From Chelydra serpentina (lineage: Eukaryota; Chordata; Testudines; Chelydridae), in the NCBI GenBank assembly GCA_037349315.1, contig JBAIAC010000007.1:930001-994000 (forward strand): DNA of 64,000 nt. Direction: 5' to 3'. This document shows, one piece after another, positions 28,511 to 40,675 of this stretch. How positions within the stretch are numbered: position 1 is the stretch's first letter; each line of letters begins with the position of its first letter. A program made the translations under genes and the position numbers. Below the pieces are notes generated by a model. The model was not told the origin of the DNA, did no database searches, and saw only the letters and a list, made by a program, of their open reading frames with translations.

Positions 28511-28987
28511 ACAGCCTGGAGCAGTAAATGCAGGAATCCTGCTCAGACCCTGCAGCATCCTCAGTGCAGATGGAATCCATGGAGAATTTAGCTGCCAAAT
28601 TCTAGGAAGTCTCTATTGAGCATGTGCAAATTTCAATTGTTCAAAGGCTTATAATGTGGCCAGATTTGGGCATGTTTTCACCGGAACAGGAAAAGGCAAT
28701 AAGGCCAACCATCCCCGGCAAAATGTCAAGTGTCTGCTCCAAAGCATGGAATCAATGTTACTTCTCAGCGAAATGGCTGTGCGAATAATGTGGGATATTT
28801 GTATTATTTTTATGAAGATGACATGTACATCTGTTTGACTGTTATGGCAAAGTCTGCCATATGGTGACAAGGAAGTTAATTCCTGCAGGAGTAACTCACA
28901 TGACCCAACAAAGGAGTACCAGCTATCTACCAATACTTACAAGACAATGCCTGGACTATTCTTTTTGATGGTCTATCTCCACTCTAA

Positions 28988-29259
28988 CGGCTGGTCCACA
29001 CTGGGGGGAGGGGTGGGGATGAATAACGTAGCTGAAGTCGAATATCTTAGATCGATTTTTAAAAGTACTTACCCCGGTCCACACGGCAGCAGGCAGGCTC
29101 CCCCGTCGACAGCGCTTCCTCCGCTCGCCGAGCTGGAGTTCCGGTGTCGACGGGGAGCGGTTCTGGGATCGATTTATCGTGTCTAGATGAGACGCGATAA
29201 ATCAATCCCAGAACATCAATCACTCCCCGCCGAATCGGGCGGGTAGCGTGGACGTAGCC
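28988..29259. mobile_element. Palindromic Harbinger-like MITE
   Basis: This 272-base copy of the family at 17480, 34099 and 60867 is flanked by TAA (28985-28987, 29260-29262). It begins GGCTGGTCCACACTGG and ends GTGGACGTAGCC. An internal palindrome (GATCGATTTATCGTGTCT, then AGACGCGATAAATC) lies around 29168-29207. The next MITE begins right after the shared TAA. Confidence 0.8.
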
Positions 29260-29262
29260 TAA

Positions 29263-29546
29263 GGCTATGGCTACACTCCGAGGCTTTTAGCAACATGGCT
29301 GTGCCGCTCAAAGGCACAGAGCGAAGTTGCTGTTTGTCGGCAGGCGAGCTCTCTCCTACTGACAAAAAACCTCCCACCCCACATGAGCGACAGTGGCTTT
29401 GTCGGCAGGAGAGCGCTCCTGCCGACAAAGCGCTGTTCACACCGGCGCTTTTCGTTGGTAACATTTTGTCATTCTGGGGGATGAGTTTTTTTAACACCCC
29501 TGAACAACAGAAGTTTTGCCGAAAGTGCCAGTGTAGACAAACCCCC
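29263..29546. mobile_element. Second MITE abutting the previous one
   Basis: It starts GGCTATGGCTACACT directly after the TAA that closes the preceding element and ends near GTGTAGACAAACCCCC. It holds an internal inverted repeat of TTGTCGGCAGGAGAGCGC type (about 29397-29430). The interior differs from the palindromic family. The right target site is not recognisable. Confidence 0.6.
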
Positions 29547-32500
29547 AGTGTCAGACGAGTTTGGAAAGAGGAGGGGGCCCCAGTCTGTAAACATGAACAA
29601 AAGAGCCTGCCCGGTTTAAAAAAAACAAAACAAACACCACTCCCTGAAGCTCAGGAAAGGCAGACACACACAGAGGCAGTGTGTATAGAGAAGTAGATGG
29701 AAGACGGGTCTCCAGAAGCAAGGCTGCCTGGGCTGATTTGGGCTTGCCTAAACTTGGAGGGAAATGATAAGCTTAAGGTAAGTAATGTGTATGTAGGTGT
29801 CCTGTTGGTTTAATCCTTTTCTCCCCTTTGCACAAACAAACAATACTTTGTTTTGAAGGAGCTGTTCTGAGGCACTGCATTTACCTAGGGTATTTTATTC
29901 CCAAAAGGAAGTCTCTTGCAGGTGCTGAGAAAACAAGGGTGGTAAACATGGGTGTTGTAGCCCAGAGACAAGGTTTGCCAGTGGGATAATCACAGAATTC
30001 CCTCCTGAGAGCAGTGAAGGGGCAGAGCCTGTCACTTGAAAGGGTGCACTTGAGAGACTGGAGAGGGGTCAAGGGTGAAGCTAGCCTTGTAACCGGGACA
30101 GGCTGCACAATTGTTTTTTTAAACAGAGGCAGAACAATGTATTTTTCTGTACTCCCACTCCCAGAATTGAGAGAGATCTGGTTTGAGTCTTGTTTTCTAG
30201 TTGCAGTGTAGTACTTTACATTATTCTGTTTTGTATTTTACACAGCCTATTAGCACAATTACTAGTGATATTAGCATGTCTAATTTTGCATTCTCTCAAG
30301 TGTAAATGTGCACCTACTTGCTACAGCTATCAGTAAACCAAGAATGAATAAAATTAGATAATCATCTATCATCTTGGTCTGAACAAACTGGATGAGAAAA
30401 TGGATGCATATACGCAATAGAAGTAATACAGTTTCTACTTTAAGATGCTGCAAGCCAGGAGACCAGGAGGAAGAAAGGATACCGCAGTAAATTGTCTCCT
30501 GCAATTATAAATAAAAATATTAATATTTTAATAATTATTTAAAAAGGGCAGTTGGCCACAAGGGCTCCATGTGCACTGGAAAGTGGGAGGACTCTAGTTT
30601 GAAATCTAAAGGGTTTAAGCTCAGATCAGGACTTTTCACTATGTTTAATCTTATTCTATGACTTGACATATGTACATTGCCAAAACCATTATTTTCCAAA
30701 GCAATGCACCGTGAGAAAATCAGCTTTAGTTATTAACCACTGATTAGGGGCATGTATTTTTTGGAAAGAGTTATGGGGTCCCTGATGTATGATAGGGCTC
30801 CTAAGCACTATGGTAATTAAACACCAACAAGGAAAGTTATCCACTTCCAGAGCTTTATGTGCTGATGCCAAACAAGTCAGCATGACTTTTATTAATTATT
30901 ATTATTATTATTAAAAACCAGGCACCTGGTTACTCCTGAGTCAGTGCTAATTATAGATAAAGCAATGCTCCCCTTTTCGGTCTCTGGTGAACTGTGCAAA
31001 GGTGGAGCAGGGTCTCTGATTCATGATCCCTCGTCCAATGTTGTCAGTCACTCATCAATGAACAACATTTAGGATTAGCAGCAGGCATCTAAATTTGGCT
31101 CTCAGTGGAGAACAGTTTCCTTATTTAATTGGCAACAGTAGGGAACAAAGCTTCATGTAACACACACAGTGAAGCTGTGTCCAGAGGTGTTCTGTGATTT
31201 CACAGCTTTTATTTTATTTTTTAAAGTGAGATCATGGGTTGCTATAATTGTGCATCTTCTGGCAGCCTGCCAGAAATGAATCAGCAAGTTAGGGCAATAC
31301 GAATGGGAATGAGAGTTTACTTGAAGTACACCCAGTTTTCCAGATAAGTTGATTACACTGAGCATCCAAACAATGCCTTCTATTTCTGGCTTTTTAAGCA
31401 ATGGGTAAGAGGCTCTTAGTGCAACTGGCAACACTTCAAACATCTACAGAAGCAATCTGAACAGTAATGTACCACCACCAGCTCCATTGCACGTAGACTG
31501 GCTGATGTAATGTAAGTATGGAACTGTCCTAAAAAAATCTAAATGGTTGGCCAGTCCAAAAGGTGACCATATGCAAAGAATATCTTGCTCTGTCCTCTTA
31601 ACTCTGCCTGTCTGATCCCCATATCCACCTCTATCATTGTGTTATTTGTTTCTCTTGCACATTTTAATAGCCTTTATTAAACTGAAGACAATCATGTACG
31701 GTACATGATTTCTCTTTTTAGGTGGATGAAAAATGTTATTGCAATGGCATTTGGATCAGATGCTTGGAAGACACTTCCTACCCATTTAGGCTATTCTTTT
31801 TCATTTTAAGGATGATCCTTGTGAGATTCCACACCCTGAAAAAGGTCCCTGAAGTATTACCTACCATATATAGCAAATACATTGAAACGTATTTCTGGCC
31901 TTTAGTATGTGGCAGGAGGAGATTCTAGTTCAGGACTCTCATGCATTTAGCAAGGCAAACTTCCTACATTTCTTGGCAATACCTAATTTTAAACAAGGGG
32001 AGCTAACTTCCTGCTCAGTGATCCCTCCCATAATTTGGGCAAAATTAAAAAAAAACCTGATATCTGCTTTATCAATATTTAATTTGTTACATGATATTGT
32101 GGGTGGCATCTGGAATAAAAGTTTTGATCCCAATCTCTCACTGTTATTGCGTTCACACTGGATTTAACATTCAAGATGACTAAACTACAGTTAAACTGTG
32201 AAACTGAGAAAGAGAAAGCAATTGCTCAAAGTCTCAGATGGACTGTGCATTGCAGCTGGCATTAAAACTTAAGGTCCTGTTAAAGAAAAATGGTCAAGTA
32301 GTTTGTCAATTAAAATCTAGTAAATCATATTCCAGGGATTCTCCAGAATATTTTTAACTCTCTACCCCATTGTCAAAAAATATCTCTATTGGTTTAGGGT
32401 TTGACAGAACAAACATAGAATGGTGTCTATGCTTTCTCTCTCCGTTTCTCTATCTGTAACCTGGGGGATAATACACAATTGTCTTCCTCAGAGAGATATG

Positions 32501-33830
32501 ATATGAGGATTCAACGATTGTGAAGTGCTCTGAACATATAAAGTGCTTATTAATATTGCTATCAGATCTACTGTAAGATGGAAAACCAAAAATTGACAGG
32601 ATATTGTGTTTATGTATGAATTCATTATTTCTTCTCAACTATTTGAACAACATTTTAATTCTTTGGACTAATTTAACTTGCTCTAATGTTGTCTCATCAT
32701 ATAGGATTTACAGTCATTCGTAAGAATCTGAGATTATCTGTTTCCAGGTTTTCACAAGTGCACCGACAAGAACCTACCTAACACTGAAACAGTTTGAAAA
32801 TAGACAGTGACTTGATGCTCCAAAAATCTAATTAACAGAACACAGTGACAGAAACTAGAAGTGCTCATTGGAAACAATCCTTTCCAACAGGTTACTGGAA
32901 CTGAACACACCGTTGATGCATAAAAATATTGTTCGAATTTATGCCAATTTAAATCTTTACAGGCTCCCGGCACACCCAGTAGCCACATGTAGCTATAAAA
33001 CTCATTAAATTATATTACCAGAAGCTTATTTAAAAAGAACTTGCACCTGGAAGCCACCGAAGATCATCCAAAACCTATGAATCTGCAACTGAAGTCATTG
33101 TTACAATTCTATTAATTTGTCCAAAATTTGCTTTGATATTGCAAAATGTTAAAGCCACAATCCCTAGGTTCTCAATTGCTTTTCTTGTTGGTGATATTAT
33201 TGCTCCCTGGTGAGTCGGCTCTGTACATTTCATTTGTTTCTCTGAATTGAATCAAAAAATGTTTTCTTATGGGACAGACTCTTAGCTCCTAAAATAGCAC
33301 AAATTCTAAATATAGTTATACATTTTTTCAATGTTATTTAGTAATGAAGATTTTTGAGCAGGGACGTAGTTGTCAACAGTCAAAATGCAAAATTCTTAAT
33401 TTTGTTGTGAAATGTGTGTAGATTTGTTTCTAAAAAAGCACTACGTTTACTTTAAGAAACTAAAAAGCAGTTAATAGGCTAGAAAAGATTGAATGCAATT
33501 ATATTTCCTAAAGCCAGCATAAGGAACTGCACTGTTCTTGGAATCAAACAAGTTAACAGAAAGTCTCACACTCTTGGCTCTCTAGCGTATTATTCGACAT
33601 GTTGACTTGAACAGTGAGGAGCACTTTGCAACATTTTTCTCCAGAGATGGATCTTCCTTTAAAAATTGTGACACTCATCAGCCCAGTGTTCTTATATGCC
33701 ATTTCACATACCTGTGTGATTAAACAACTACAGGACTATTGCTTCCTTGCCTTCTGGAGACCATGGAAACCCAGGAGGCAACAGTCATACTCCCATGGAG
33801 TAAGTTGCACATGTTGGTTATGAACAAACC
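29547..33830 (-). other. SAV1: SAV1 intron 4, no recognised gene
   Basis: AT-rich intronic sequence with one (ATT)n run and perhaps weak MIR-like pieces (about 32190-32280 and 32455-32545). Stretches 23680-25045 and 25832-26914 of the same intron are likewise featureless. Confidence 0.55.
30897..30916 (+). repeat. (ATT)n microsatellite
   Basis: A short run of ATT units in SAV1 intron 4. Confidence 0.8.
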
Positions 33831-33833
33831 TTA

Positions 33834-34095
33834 CGGAATGTCTGCACTACAATTAAACATTCATGGTTGGCCCGTGCCAACTAACTCACGCTTGCAAGGC
33901 TGTTTAATTGCAGTGTAGACTTCTGGGAATGGGGTGGAGCCCGGGCTCTAAGACCCACCCCACCTCACAGGGTCCTAGAGTCCACGCTGCAGCCCAAGCC
34001 CAGAAGTCTACGCTGCAATTAAATAGCCCTGCAATCAGAGTCTTGCGAGCTTGAGTCAGCCAGCACAGGCCAGCCATGGGTGTCTTGACAGACCC
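33834..34095. mobile_element. Harbinger-like MITE abutting another
   Basis: TTA flanks both sides (33831-33833, 34096-34098). The element begins GGAATGTCTGCACT and holds inverted internal copies of CTGCAATTAAA-type sequence (GTTTAATTGCAGTGTAGACT near 33900; CTACGCTGCAATTAAAT near 34010). Its right TTA is also the left TTA of the next element. Confidence 0.55.
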
Positions 34096-34098
34096 TTA

Positions 34099-34394
34099 GG
34101 GCAGGTCTACACTACCCGCCGGATTAGCGATCGATCTATTGGAGGCCGATTTCTCGCGTCTAGTCTAGACGCGATAAATCAATCCCTGAGCGCTCTCTCG
34201 TTGACTCCAGCACTCCACCGCCGTGAGAGGCGCAAGCAGAGTCGATGGGGGAGCGGCAGCAGTCGACTCAGCGCCGTGAAGACACCACGGTAAATCGATC
34301 TAAGTACGCCACTTCAGCTACGCTATTCTCGTAGCTGAAGTTGCATATCTTAGATAGACACCCCTCCCCGTTCCTCCCCAGTGTAGACCAGGGC
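34099..34394. mobile_element. Palindromic Harbinger-like MITE
   Basis: This 296-base element is flanked by TTA (34096-34098, 34395-34397), with ends GGGCAGGTCTACACT and GTGTAGACCAGGGC. It carries the CGCGTCTAGTCTAGACGCG palindrome near 34155-34173 and a second hairpin around 34315-34345 (CAGCTACGCTATTCTCGTAG). Same family as 17480, 28988 and 60867. Confidence 0.82.
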
Positions 34395-35461
34395 TTAGTG
34401 TTTAGTTTCAGGGGTTTAATTCCATTTGACAGCTCCTTATAGTGGAAAGGGAAAAACAAACAGACTTTTCCTAGAGAAAAACTGTATAGGAAATTCCTGC
34501 TAATTTACAAATAAATAAAAGTTAAAAACCCAAACTCAGAATAGAGAAAACTGTTCCATTTGGTGGGGAAAGGAATGAACTGGATTCTTTAAGCTGCAAC
34601 TGACCCTCTCCCAAAAGATAGGCACAATATTTCTTGACTTCCCCATCTTGCTCTGCTGGTAGGTCACATTACTATGGGTCCAGACCGACCTAATGGATAC
34701 ATTTGGTTGGTCAGAGGGTGGAGGAAAGAGAATCCTCACCTTAGGCTCCTGAAGATCGGCAATCGGAGATTTCTAAGGTTCACAAGAGCTGCATAAACTA
34801 CACACTCTCAGCACAATGTAGAGCAGCAGCCATAACAGCGTACATTGCATCAGACCTGCAATGTTATTTCAGCGCTGTATGTTTGTATTTAAAATACACT
34901 ACTCCGCAAGATGAAATTGGGCCTGTTGCTTGGGCACATGTTTTATCCACAACCATGCCTCCTTCCTATGCCTATTACTGTCACAGCACTTATCCTTCTA
35001 CCTAAGGCAAAACAAACCTCCCAAGACTGGATTGAATACCACTCTAGTGTGACACCCAAAGATCAGTAACTGCTTACTGCGAAATAAGTCTCCTCACATC
35101 CAATCAAATATGTTCTCTTGACACCAGGTCTGATTTCGCTGCAGAAAGCCTGATGTTAAACCTCTGTCAGACACTGGGGGGTTTTGGGAGAGGAATGAAG
35201 GGAACATATTCTAACCCCATCTTCTTTACTATACTGTTGATGTCCCAACGATACAGTTACAGGTCTCAAGCATCCTTGTACCTGGTCCCCACAACTTTTG
35301 CATATGGTTGCACTTGTGTTCTGCATAACTCAAAATATCTGCCATAAAACTTTCTACATTTAATTCTACTGTCAATAATAGTGCCTATGCAATGAAGCAA
35401 ATTAATTTACATCATGCAAAAAAGGTATTTTTCTTTTCTAGTTATTGAAATACAGCTATAG

Positions 35462-35465
35462 AGAA

Positions 35466-35515
<50 letters not shown>

Positions 35516-35520
35516 TAAAA
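35462..35520 (+). repeat. A-run, (TA)n microsatellite and T-run
   Basis: An A tract is followed by about 18 TA units and a T tract. It lies in SAV1 intron 4, about 45-100 bases beyond the exon 4 donor on the - strand. It could fold as a cruciform and is likely length-variable. Confidence 0.9.
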
Positions 35521-35563
35521 GATAGAAGTCAGTCATTTTGAGAGGAATGAAAAAGATACTCAC

Positions 35564-35707
35564 TTTACAGGAGCCCTGGCATAGACCTGTAGCCAGTCAG
35601 GAATCTCGGCAGTGTGGTATGGGTTTGCAGGCACTAGAAGGGGCTGGCTTCTCTCAGCTTGCTGTGGCTGATAAGTCACTGGTGGAGGTTGATCATAACG
35701 AGGAACG
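35564..35707 (-). CDS. SAV1: SAV1 exon 4: Pro/Gln-rich linker
   Basis: This 144-base exon between a TATAG acceptor and a GTGAGT donor encodes VPRYDQPPPVTYQPQQAE through DWLQVYARAPVK (residues 270-317). It links the WW pair to the SARAH domain. Split codons at both ends rejoin correctly as Ser and Lys. Confidence 0.95.
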
Positions 35708-36819
35708 CTATACAAAGAACAGAGATAGAAATCTAAAATGTATCAATTCAATAACCTCCAAAAGGAGCAAATTAAATTAGTATAATTAAAATGTTAATTT
35801 TGACCAAAATGTTAATCTTAATAAAAACTACTGATCAATCCAGCCGTTTACAACAATAGGAGTCATGTATGCAGACTGATGGCATCACAGCATACAGGTA
35901 GGTTGCATTTAATTTTAAATGCTCCAGTATTTAATTTTCAATACTCTTTACTGGGAGTAAGGAGACCTTTCTACAGTCATTTCATTTTATTCTAAAAGAC
36001 AAATGTAAACACTGCTGTAATTTATCACATTGTACAAACTCATATCGGACTATTTTACCTGTTACCCATTCATTGCCTTTTTACTAATATGGTCTAACCA
36101 AAAATTAAAAACTGATTTTAACAGATAAAATAGGCAAGTATAATTTAGCTGATCAACCCAAAATTCACTGGATTTAGAACAAATGTGTTCTAGTTGCATT
36201 TGGCACAAGCTATTCCACAAGAACTTCAAATTTAATCTTTAAAGTGTTATCTATTGTTCCATATTGAGATTTTTCCTTCTCACATGAAGAAACAATAGGA
36301 AAATTAGTACAGCAGGGACAAGCGTGTTGGAGTATACTAACAACATTTATATTGTGTGTAGATGAAACAGGGACTTTCATTTTAGAGCAGAACTAGCCCA
36401 TGTTTAAGATGGCAAAGTGCCTCTCCATCAGGAATATTATTACAGGTTATGTGTGAGGACAGCCTGCTGGAAGGTAATTTTAACAGCTTCCTTTCGACCT
36501 GGGACATTTTTCTCCTCCTGCAGTATTCTGTCACTCTTAATGAATATTAATAGTAAAGTACAATGATGGATTGTTCTTGATTAGTTGGTAGCAATATTCT
36601 GTGCGCTGAACTTACATTAAAATTAACACAGCTCAGGAAACGGAAGCCTTAAGGTTATCTTCCTTTCAATTAAAGTAACTTGGACAGAAACCAGTAAAGT
36701 TCCATGTATAAAAATAATATACAACAGATCAGTGATGTGCTAAGACAGAAAAGCTCTATTTTCCTATGCTAAATTCATTCAGAATATAGTCTACAACAAA
36801 ATCTAACATTGACAGCCTA

Positions 36820-37155
<336 letters not shown>

Positions 37156-38346
37156 TTAAAAAAAAAAAAAAAGTTGTAATTATTTTCCTCGGGAAAGCAG
37201 TAAAAGATGGTCATCTTCTGAATGAATTATAACTCAAGAATACGGCTGCAGCCGATTTACAACTTCTATATTCACACATTGTTTTTCTTTACATATTTCA
37301 AATCAGAACTGGTCAAATGAATCATGAATTATCGGGTAATTAGAACATTATATGTATGGACTGACCAACAAGTAGAGCAATAATCCTTTTGTAAGTCAGG
37401 TCTCACTTCCTGAAAAAAAAAAAAAAAGGCGAAGTAGTGTTTTGTTTCCATAACATAACCTGAACTTTTGCCAGCAGGTACTCTTGATTTTACCCACAAT
37501 GCACTGGACAAACGTCACAGCCGTTTTATCTATATTTACTAAAAGTATGTTTGGAGCTCAATATCCAGCTGACCTGCCTCCACGAAACTCAGTCAAGACT
37601 TACTGGCTCCGTTTACCTTAGAAAAGTATGTAATGTATTTAATAGGGATGACGCTGCAATCGTATTACTAACATGTTGAATTCCTGAGCAGGGCTGGCAG
37701 ATGTGGGATTTTAAATGCCTGACCACATCTAAACTACAATTTATGTTAGTAATACATTACAGTTACATCCACCCTACATGCCTACTAAATACAGGAAGAG
37801 TATTTTTCTAGTGTAAATGGGACCTTCAAAACCCATTCAGCAGCAGACCAGCCTTCCTAATTTACCTACGCAGGCAGTCACAGAAACAGAAGGGAGGGAA
37901 GAGATGTAGAAGTTAAATTAAGACAATGGAAGAATGATCATTTGTGGTTATGTAAGCGTATGGTATAAAGATAATTCAATTTTTAAAAAAAATCATTACT
38001 TTTTGAATATACAAATATAATGCTTACATGCATTATAGAAATTAGTGCACCAAGTACTAACAAACACAATCAAAATGTCATTTCAAAATTTTATCTTTTC
38101 CTTCTCATTATGTATTGTGGAACCTTAGGGAGGACTCCATGTCTGTCAAAGTACAGTTGAAAGGAGAAAACTTCCAGCAGAGATTAAAACATGGCTGCAA
38201 ATGTAAAACACATGGTGACCTAACCAAAATGTTCACGGATCGCTACGTTTCATTCCTTAGATGCTTGATACCCAGTATAATGTTGGCACAATTTAAACTC
38301 TTCTTCATATATCCTTTAAATATATTTTATTTTCCTGAACTGCAGT

Positions 38347-38560
38347 AAAGGACAGTTACCTGTTCCGTAACGGGCGTTCTTCGAGATGTGTTGCTCAGGT
38401 CTATTCCACAGTAGGTGTGCATGCTCGCCACGTGCATGGGTGCCGGAAGCTTTTCCCTTAGCAGTATCCGTAGGGGGGAGCGCTGCTGCAACCCGTGGAG
38501 TGGCGCCGCTATAGGGGACTGCGCGCTCCCCCCACCCTCAGTTCCTTCTTGCCGGACCAA
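38347..38560. repeat. Left inverted terminal repeat of DIRS element
   Basis: It starts AAAGGACAGTTACCTGTTCC and continues with TTCCACAGTAGGTGTGC and GGGGGGAGCGCTGCTGC. The complement is found at the right end with scattered differences. It is the 3' end in the sense of the element's genes. Confidence 0.85.
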
Positions 38561-38590
38561 CTCCGACAGAGGGGAAGGAGGGCGGGATGT

Positions 38591-38690
38591 GGAATAGACC
38601 TGAGCAACACATCTCGAAGAACGCCAGTTATGGAACAGGTAACTGTCCTTTCTTCTTCGAGTGATTGCTCATGTCTATTCCACAGTAGGT
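38591..38690. repeat. Internal complementary region of DIRS element
   Basis: The first part (GAGCAACACATCTCGAAGAA through GGTAACTGTCC) is complementary to the left terminus. The second part (CTTCTTCGAGTGATTGCTCA) is complementary to the right terminus, joined head to tail as in a circularised intermediate. It lies just downstream of the recombinase stop codon. Confidence 0.85.
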
Positions 38691-38726
38691 GATTCCAAGC
38701 AATACGCCATGGAGGTGGGTAGGAGT

Positions 38727-39779
38727 TCACACCTTGCCTGGCTGGAGCACAGCTCTACCAAAGCCAGCGTCATACCTAGCATGGGAGACAATCGCATAAT
38801 GCGAGGTGAACATGTGAACCGAGGACCAGGTAGCGGCCCTACAGATGTCCTGGATAGGGACATGGGCTACAAAGGCGGCCGACGAGGCTTGCGCCCTGGT
38901 CGAGTGTGCCCTCACGATAGGCGGTGAGGGGACTTTCGCTAACTCGTAGCATGTGTGAATGCACAAAGTGATCCACCGGGAAAGCCTCTGGGTAGAGATT
39001 GGCTGACCCCTCATACACGCAGCTGAGGCAACAAAGAGTTGCGGGGACCTACGGAACGGCTTAGTCCGTTCCAAGTAGAAAGCCAGCGCCCTGCGCACGT
39101 CCAACATATGGAGGCGGCGTTCCTTGCCCGAGGCATGTGGCTTTGGGCAGAGGACAGGGAGGAAAATATCCTGGTTCATGTGGAAAGCGGAGACCACATT
39201 AGGAAGGAAAGCTGGGTGTGGTCGGAGCTGGACCGTGTGTTTGTAGAAGACCATAAAGGGAGGGTCTGAGGTCAGGGCCCTGAGCTCCGACACCCATCGG
39301 GCTGACGTAATGGCCACGAGGAATGCTACCTTCCAGGAGAGGTGAGACCAGGAGCATGTGGCCAGGGGCTCGAACGGGGGCCTCCTGAGGCGAGATAACA
39401 CCAAATTCAGGTCCCACTGTGGAACAGGGGTCCTGGCATACGGGAAGGACCGGTCCAAGCCCTTGAGGAAGCGCCCGGTCATGGCATGCGAGAAGACCGA
39501 GCAGCCCTGGACTGGCGGGTGGAACGCCGATATAGCCACCAGGTGCACCCTGACAGAGGAGGGAGCTAGACCTTGCGTCCTAAGGTGGAGGAGGTAATCG
39601 AGGATAACCTGGAGCGGGGTGTCCCTCGGGGAGGTACACCGCTCACCCGCCCACCTAGAGAACCTGGCCCACTTCACCAGGTATGCCTGGCGAGTGGAAG
39701 GTTTCCTACTTTCCAGGAGGATGCTCCTGACTCCTTCCGAACACATAGTCTCCTCCGCGTCTAACCACTGAGCAGCCAT
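38727..39779 (-). CDS. DIRS tyrosine recombinase (open but with changed catalytic Arg)
   Basis: A 350-codon open frame starts at the ATG at 39779 (MAAQWLDAEETMCSEG). Its start overlaps the end of the RNase H frame by 19 bases, as in DIRS elements. An N-terminal SAM-like core-binding part (KPSTRQAYLVKWARFSRW) leads to the catalytic part: SARWVSELRAL, AHSTRAQASSAA (His and Arg of HxxR) and FTSHYAI (nucleophile Tyr). Where the family has the first catalytic Arg the codon at 39294-39296 gives Trp, so the enzyme is probably dead. No in-frame stop or frameshift was seen. Confidence 0.85.
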   Translation of the reverse strand: MAAQWLDAEETMCSEGVRSILLESRKPSTRQAYLVKWARFSRWAGERCTSPRDTPLQVILDYLLHLRTQGLAPSSVRVHLVAISAFHPPVQGCSVFSHAMTGRFLKGLDRSFPYARTPVPQWDLNLVLSRLRRPPFEPLATCSWSHLSWKVAFLVAITSARWVSELRALTSDPPFMVFYKHTVQLRPHPAFLPNVVSAFHMNQDIFLPVLCPKPHASGKERRLHMLDVRRALAFYLERTKPFRRSPQLFVASAACMRGQPISTQRLSRWITLCIHTCYELAKVPSPPIVRAHSTRAQASSAAFVAHVPIQDICRAATWSSVHMFTSHYAIVSHARYDAGFGRAVLQPGKV

Positions 39780-40663
39780 GCTGTCAAGTGAAGGGAGGCT
39801 AGGTTGGGGTGAAGGAGGCGGCCCCGGTCCTGGGACAGGAGGTCCAGTCGGAGCGGTAGCAGACGCGGAGGGGCCGCCAGCAACCCTAGGAGAGTCCCGT
39901 ACCAGTGCTGTCTGGCCCAAGCTGGGGCGATCAGTAGGATGCGGGCCCTGTCCCTCTTTACCTTTTCCAGGACCTTGTCTATGAGGGGAAAGGGAGGGAA
40001 CACATAGAAGAGCTGGCCCGACCATGATAGGAAGAAGGCATCTGAGAGTGCATCCTTCTCCAGCCCTCCCCTGGAGCAGAACTGGTGGCAACGTCGGTTC
40101 TGTCGAGTCGCAAACAGGTCCACTTGGGGAGTGCCCCAGGCTCGGAAGAGCTGACCCGTGACCTCCGAGTGGAGGGACCACTCCTGTTGGGAGGAGAAGA
40201 CCCTGCTCAGGTGATCGGCCTGGGAGTTGTTGACGCCCGGCAGGTGAAAAGTCCTGAGGGAGATGTTGTGGGCTATACAGAACTCCCATAGGCTGAGGGC
40301 TTCCTGGCAGACAACCGAGGACCTTGTCCCTCCCTGCCTGTTGATGTAAAACATCGCGGCCGTGTTGTCTGTAAGGACCCTGATCGTTCTGTCGCTCAGC
40401 CGCGAGCTGAATGCCACACAGGCCAACCGGACTGCCCTGAGCTCCTTGACATTTATGTGTAGGGATAGCTCTGTGCCCGACCACAGTCCCTGGGTTTGGG
40501 AGTTCCCTACATGGGCTCCCCAGCCCAAGTCCGACGTGTCCGACACCAGGTCTAGCGACGGGGGCGGTTCCCGGAAGGGGATCCCTTGCAACATATTGGC
40601 CGGGACGGTCCACCACTGAAGGGAGGTTAGCACCCGCCCCGGTACCGTGAGGACCTTGTCCAT
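39761..40663 (-). CDS. DIRS RNase H region of pol
   Basis: This 300-codon open frame lies downstream of RT. Catalytic acids are visible in order: SDTSDLGWGAH, INVKELRAVRLA, LTDNTAAMFYIN and NNSQADHLSR. After this the frame continues as the usual DIRS pol tail (WGTPQVDLFATRQNRRC) and stops just inside the recombinase frame. The Met shown is only the first in frame; pol enters from the RT region in the same general sense. Confidence 0.8.
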   Translation of the reverse strand: MDKVLTVPGRVLTSLQWWTVPANMLQGIPFREPPPSLDLVSDTSDLGWGAHVGNSQTQGLWSGTELSLHINVKELRAVRLACVAFSSRLSDRTIRVLTDNTAAMFYINRQGGTRSSVVCQEALSLWEFCIAHNISLRTFHLPGVNNSQADHLSRVFSSQQEWSLHSEVTGQLFRAWGTPQVDLFATRQNRRCHQFCSRGGLEKDALSDAFFLSWSGQLFYVFPPFPLIDKVLEKVKRDRARILLIAPAWARQHWYGTLLGLLAAPPRLLPLRLDLLSQDRGRLLHPNLASLHLTAWLLSG

Positions 40664-40675
40664 ACCGTCCAGAGC

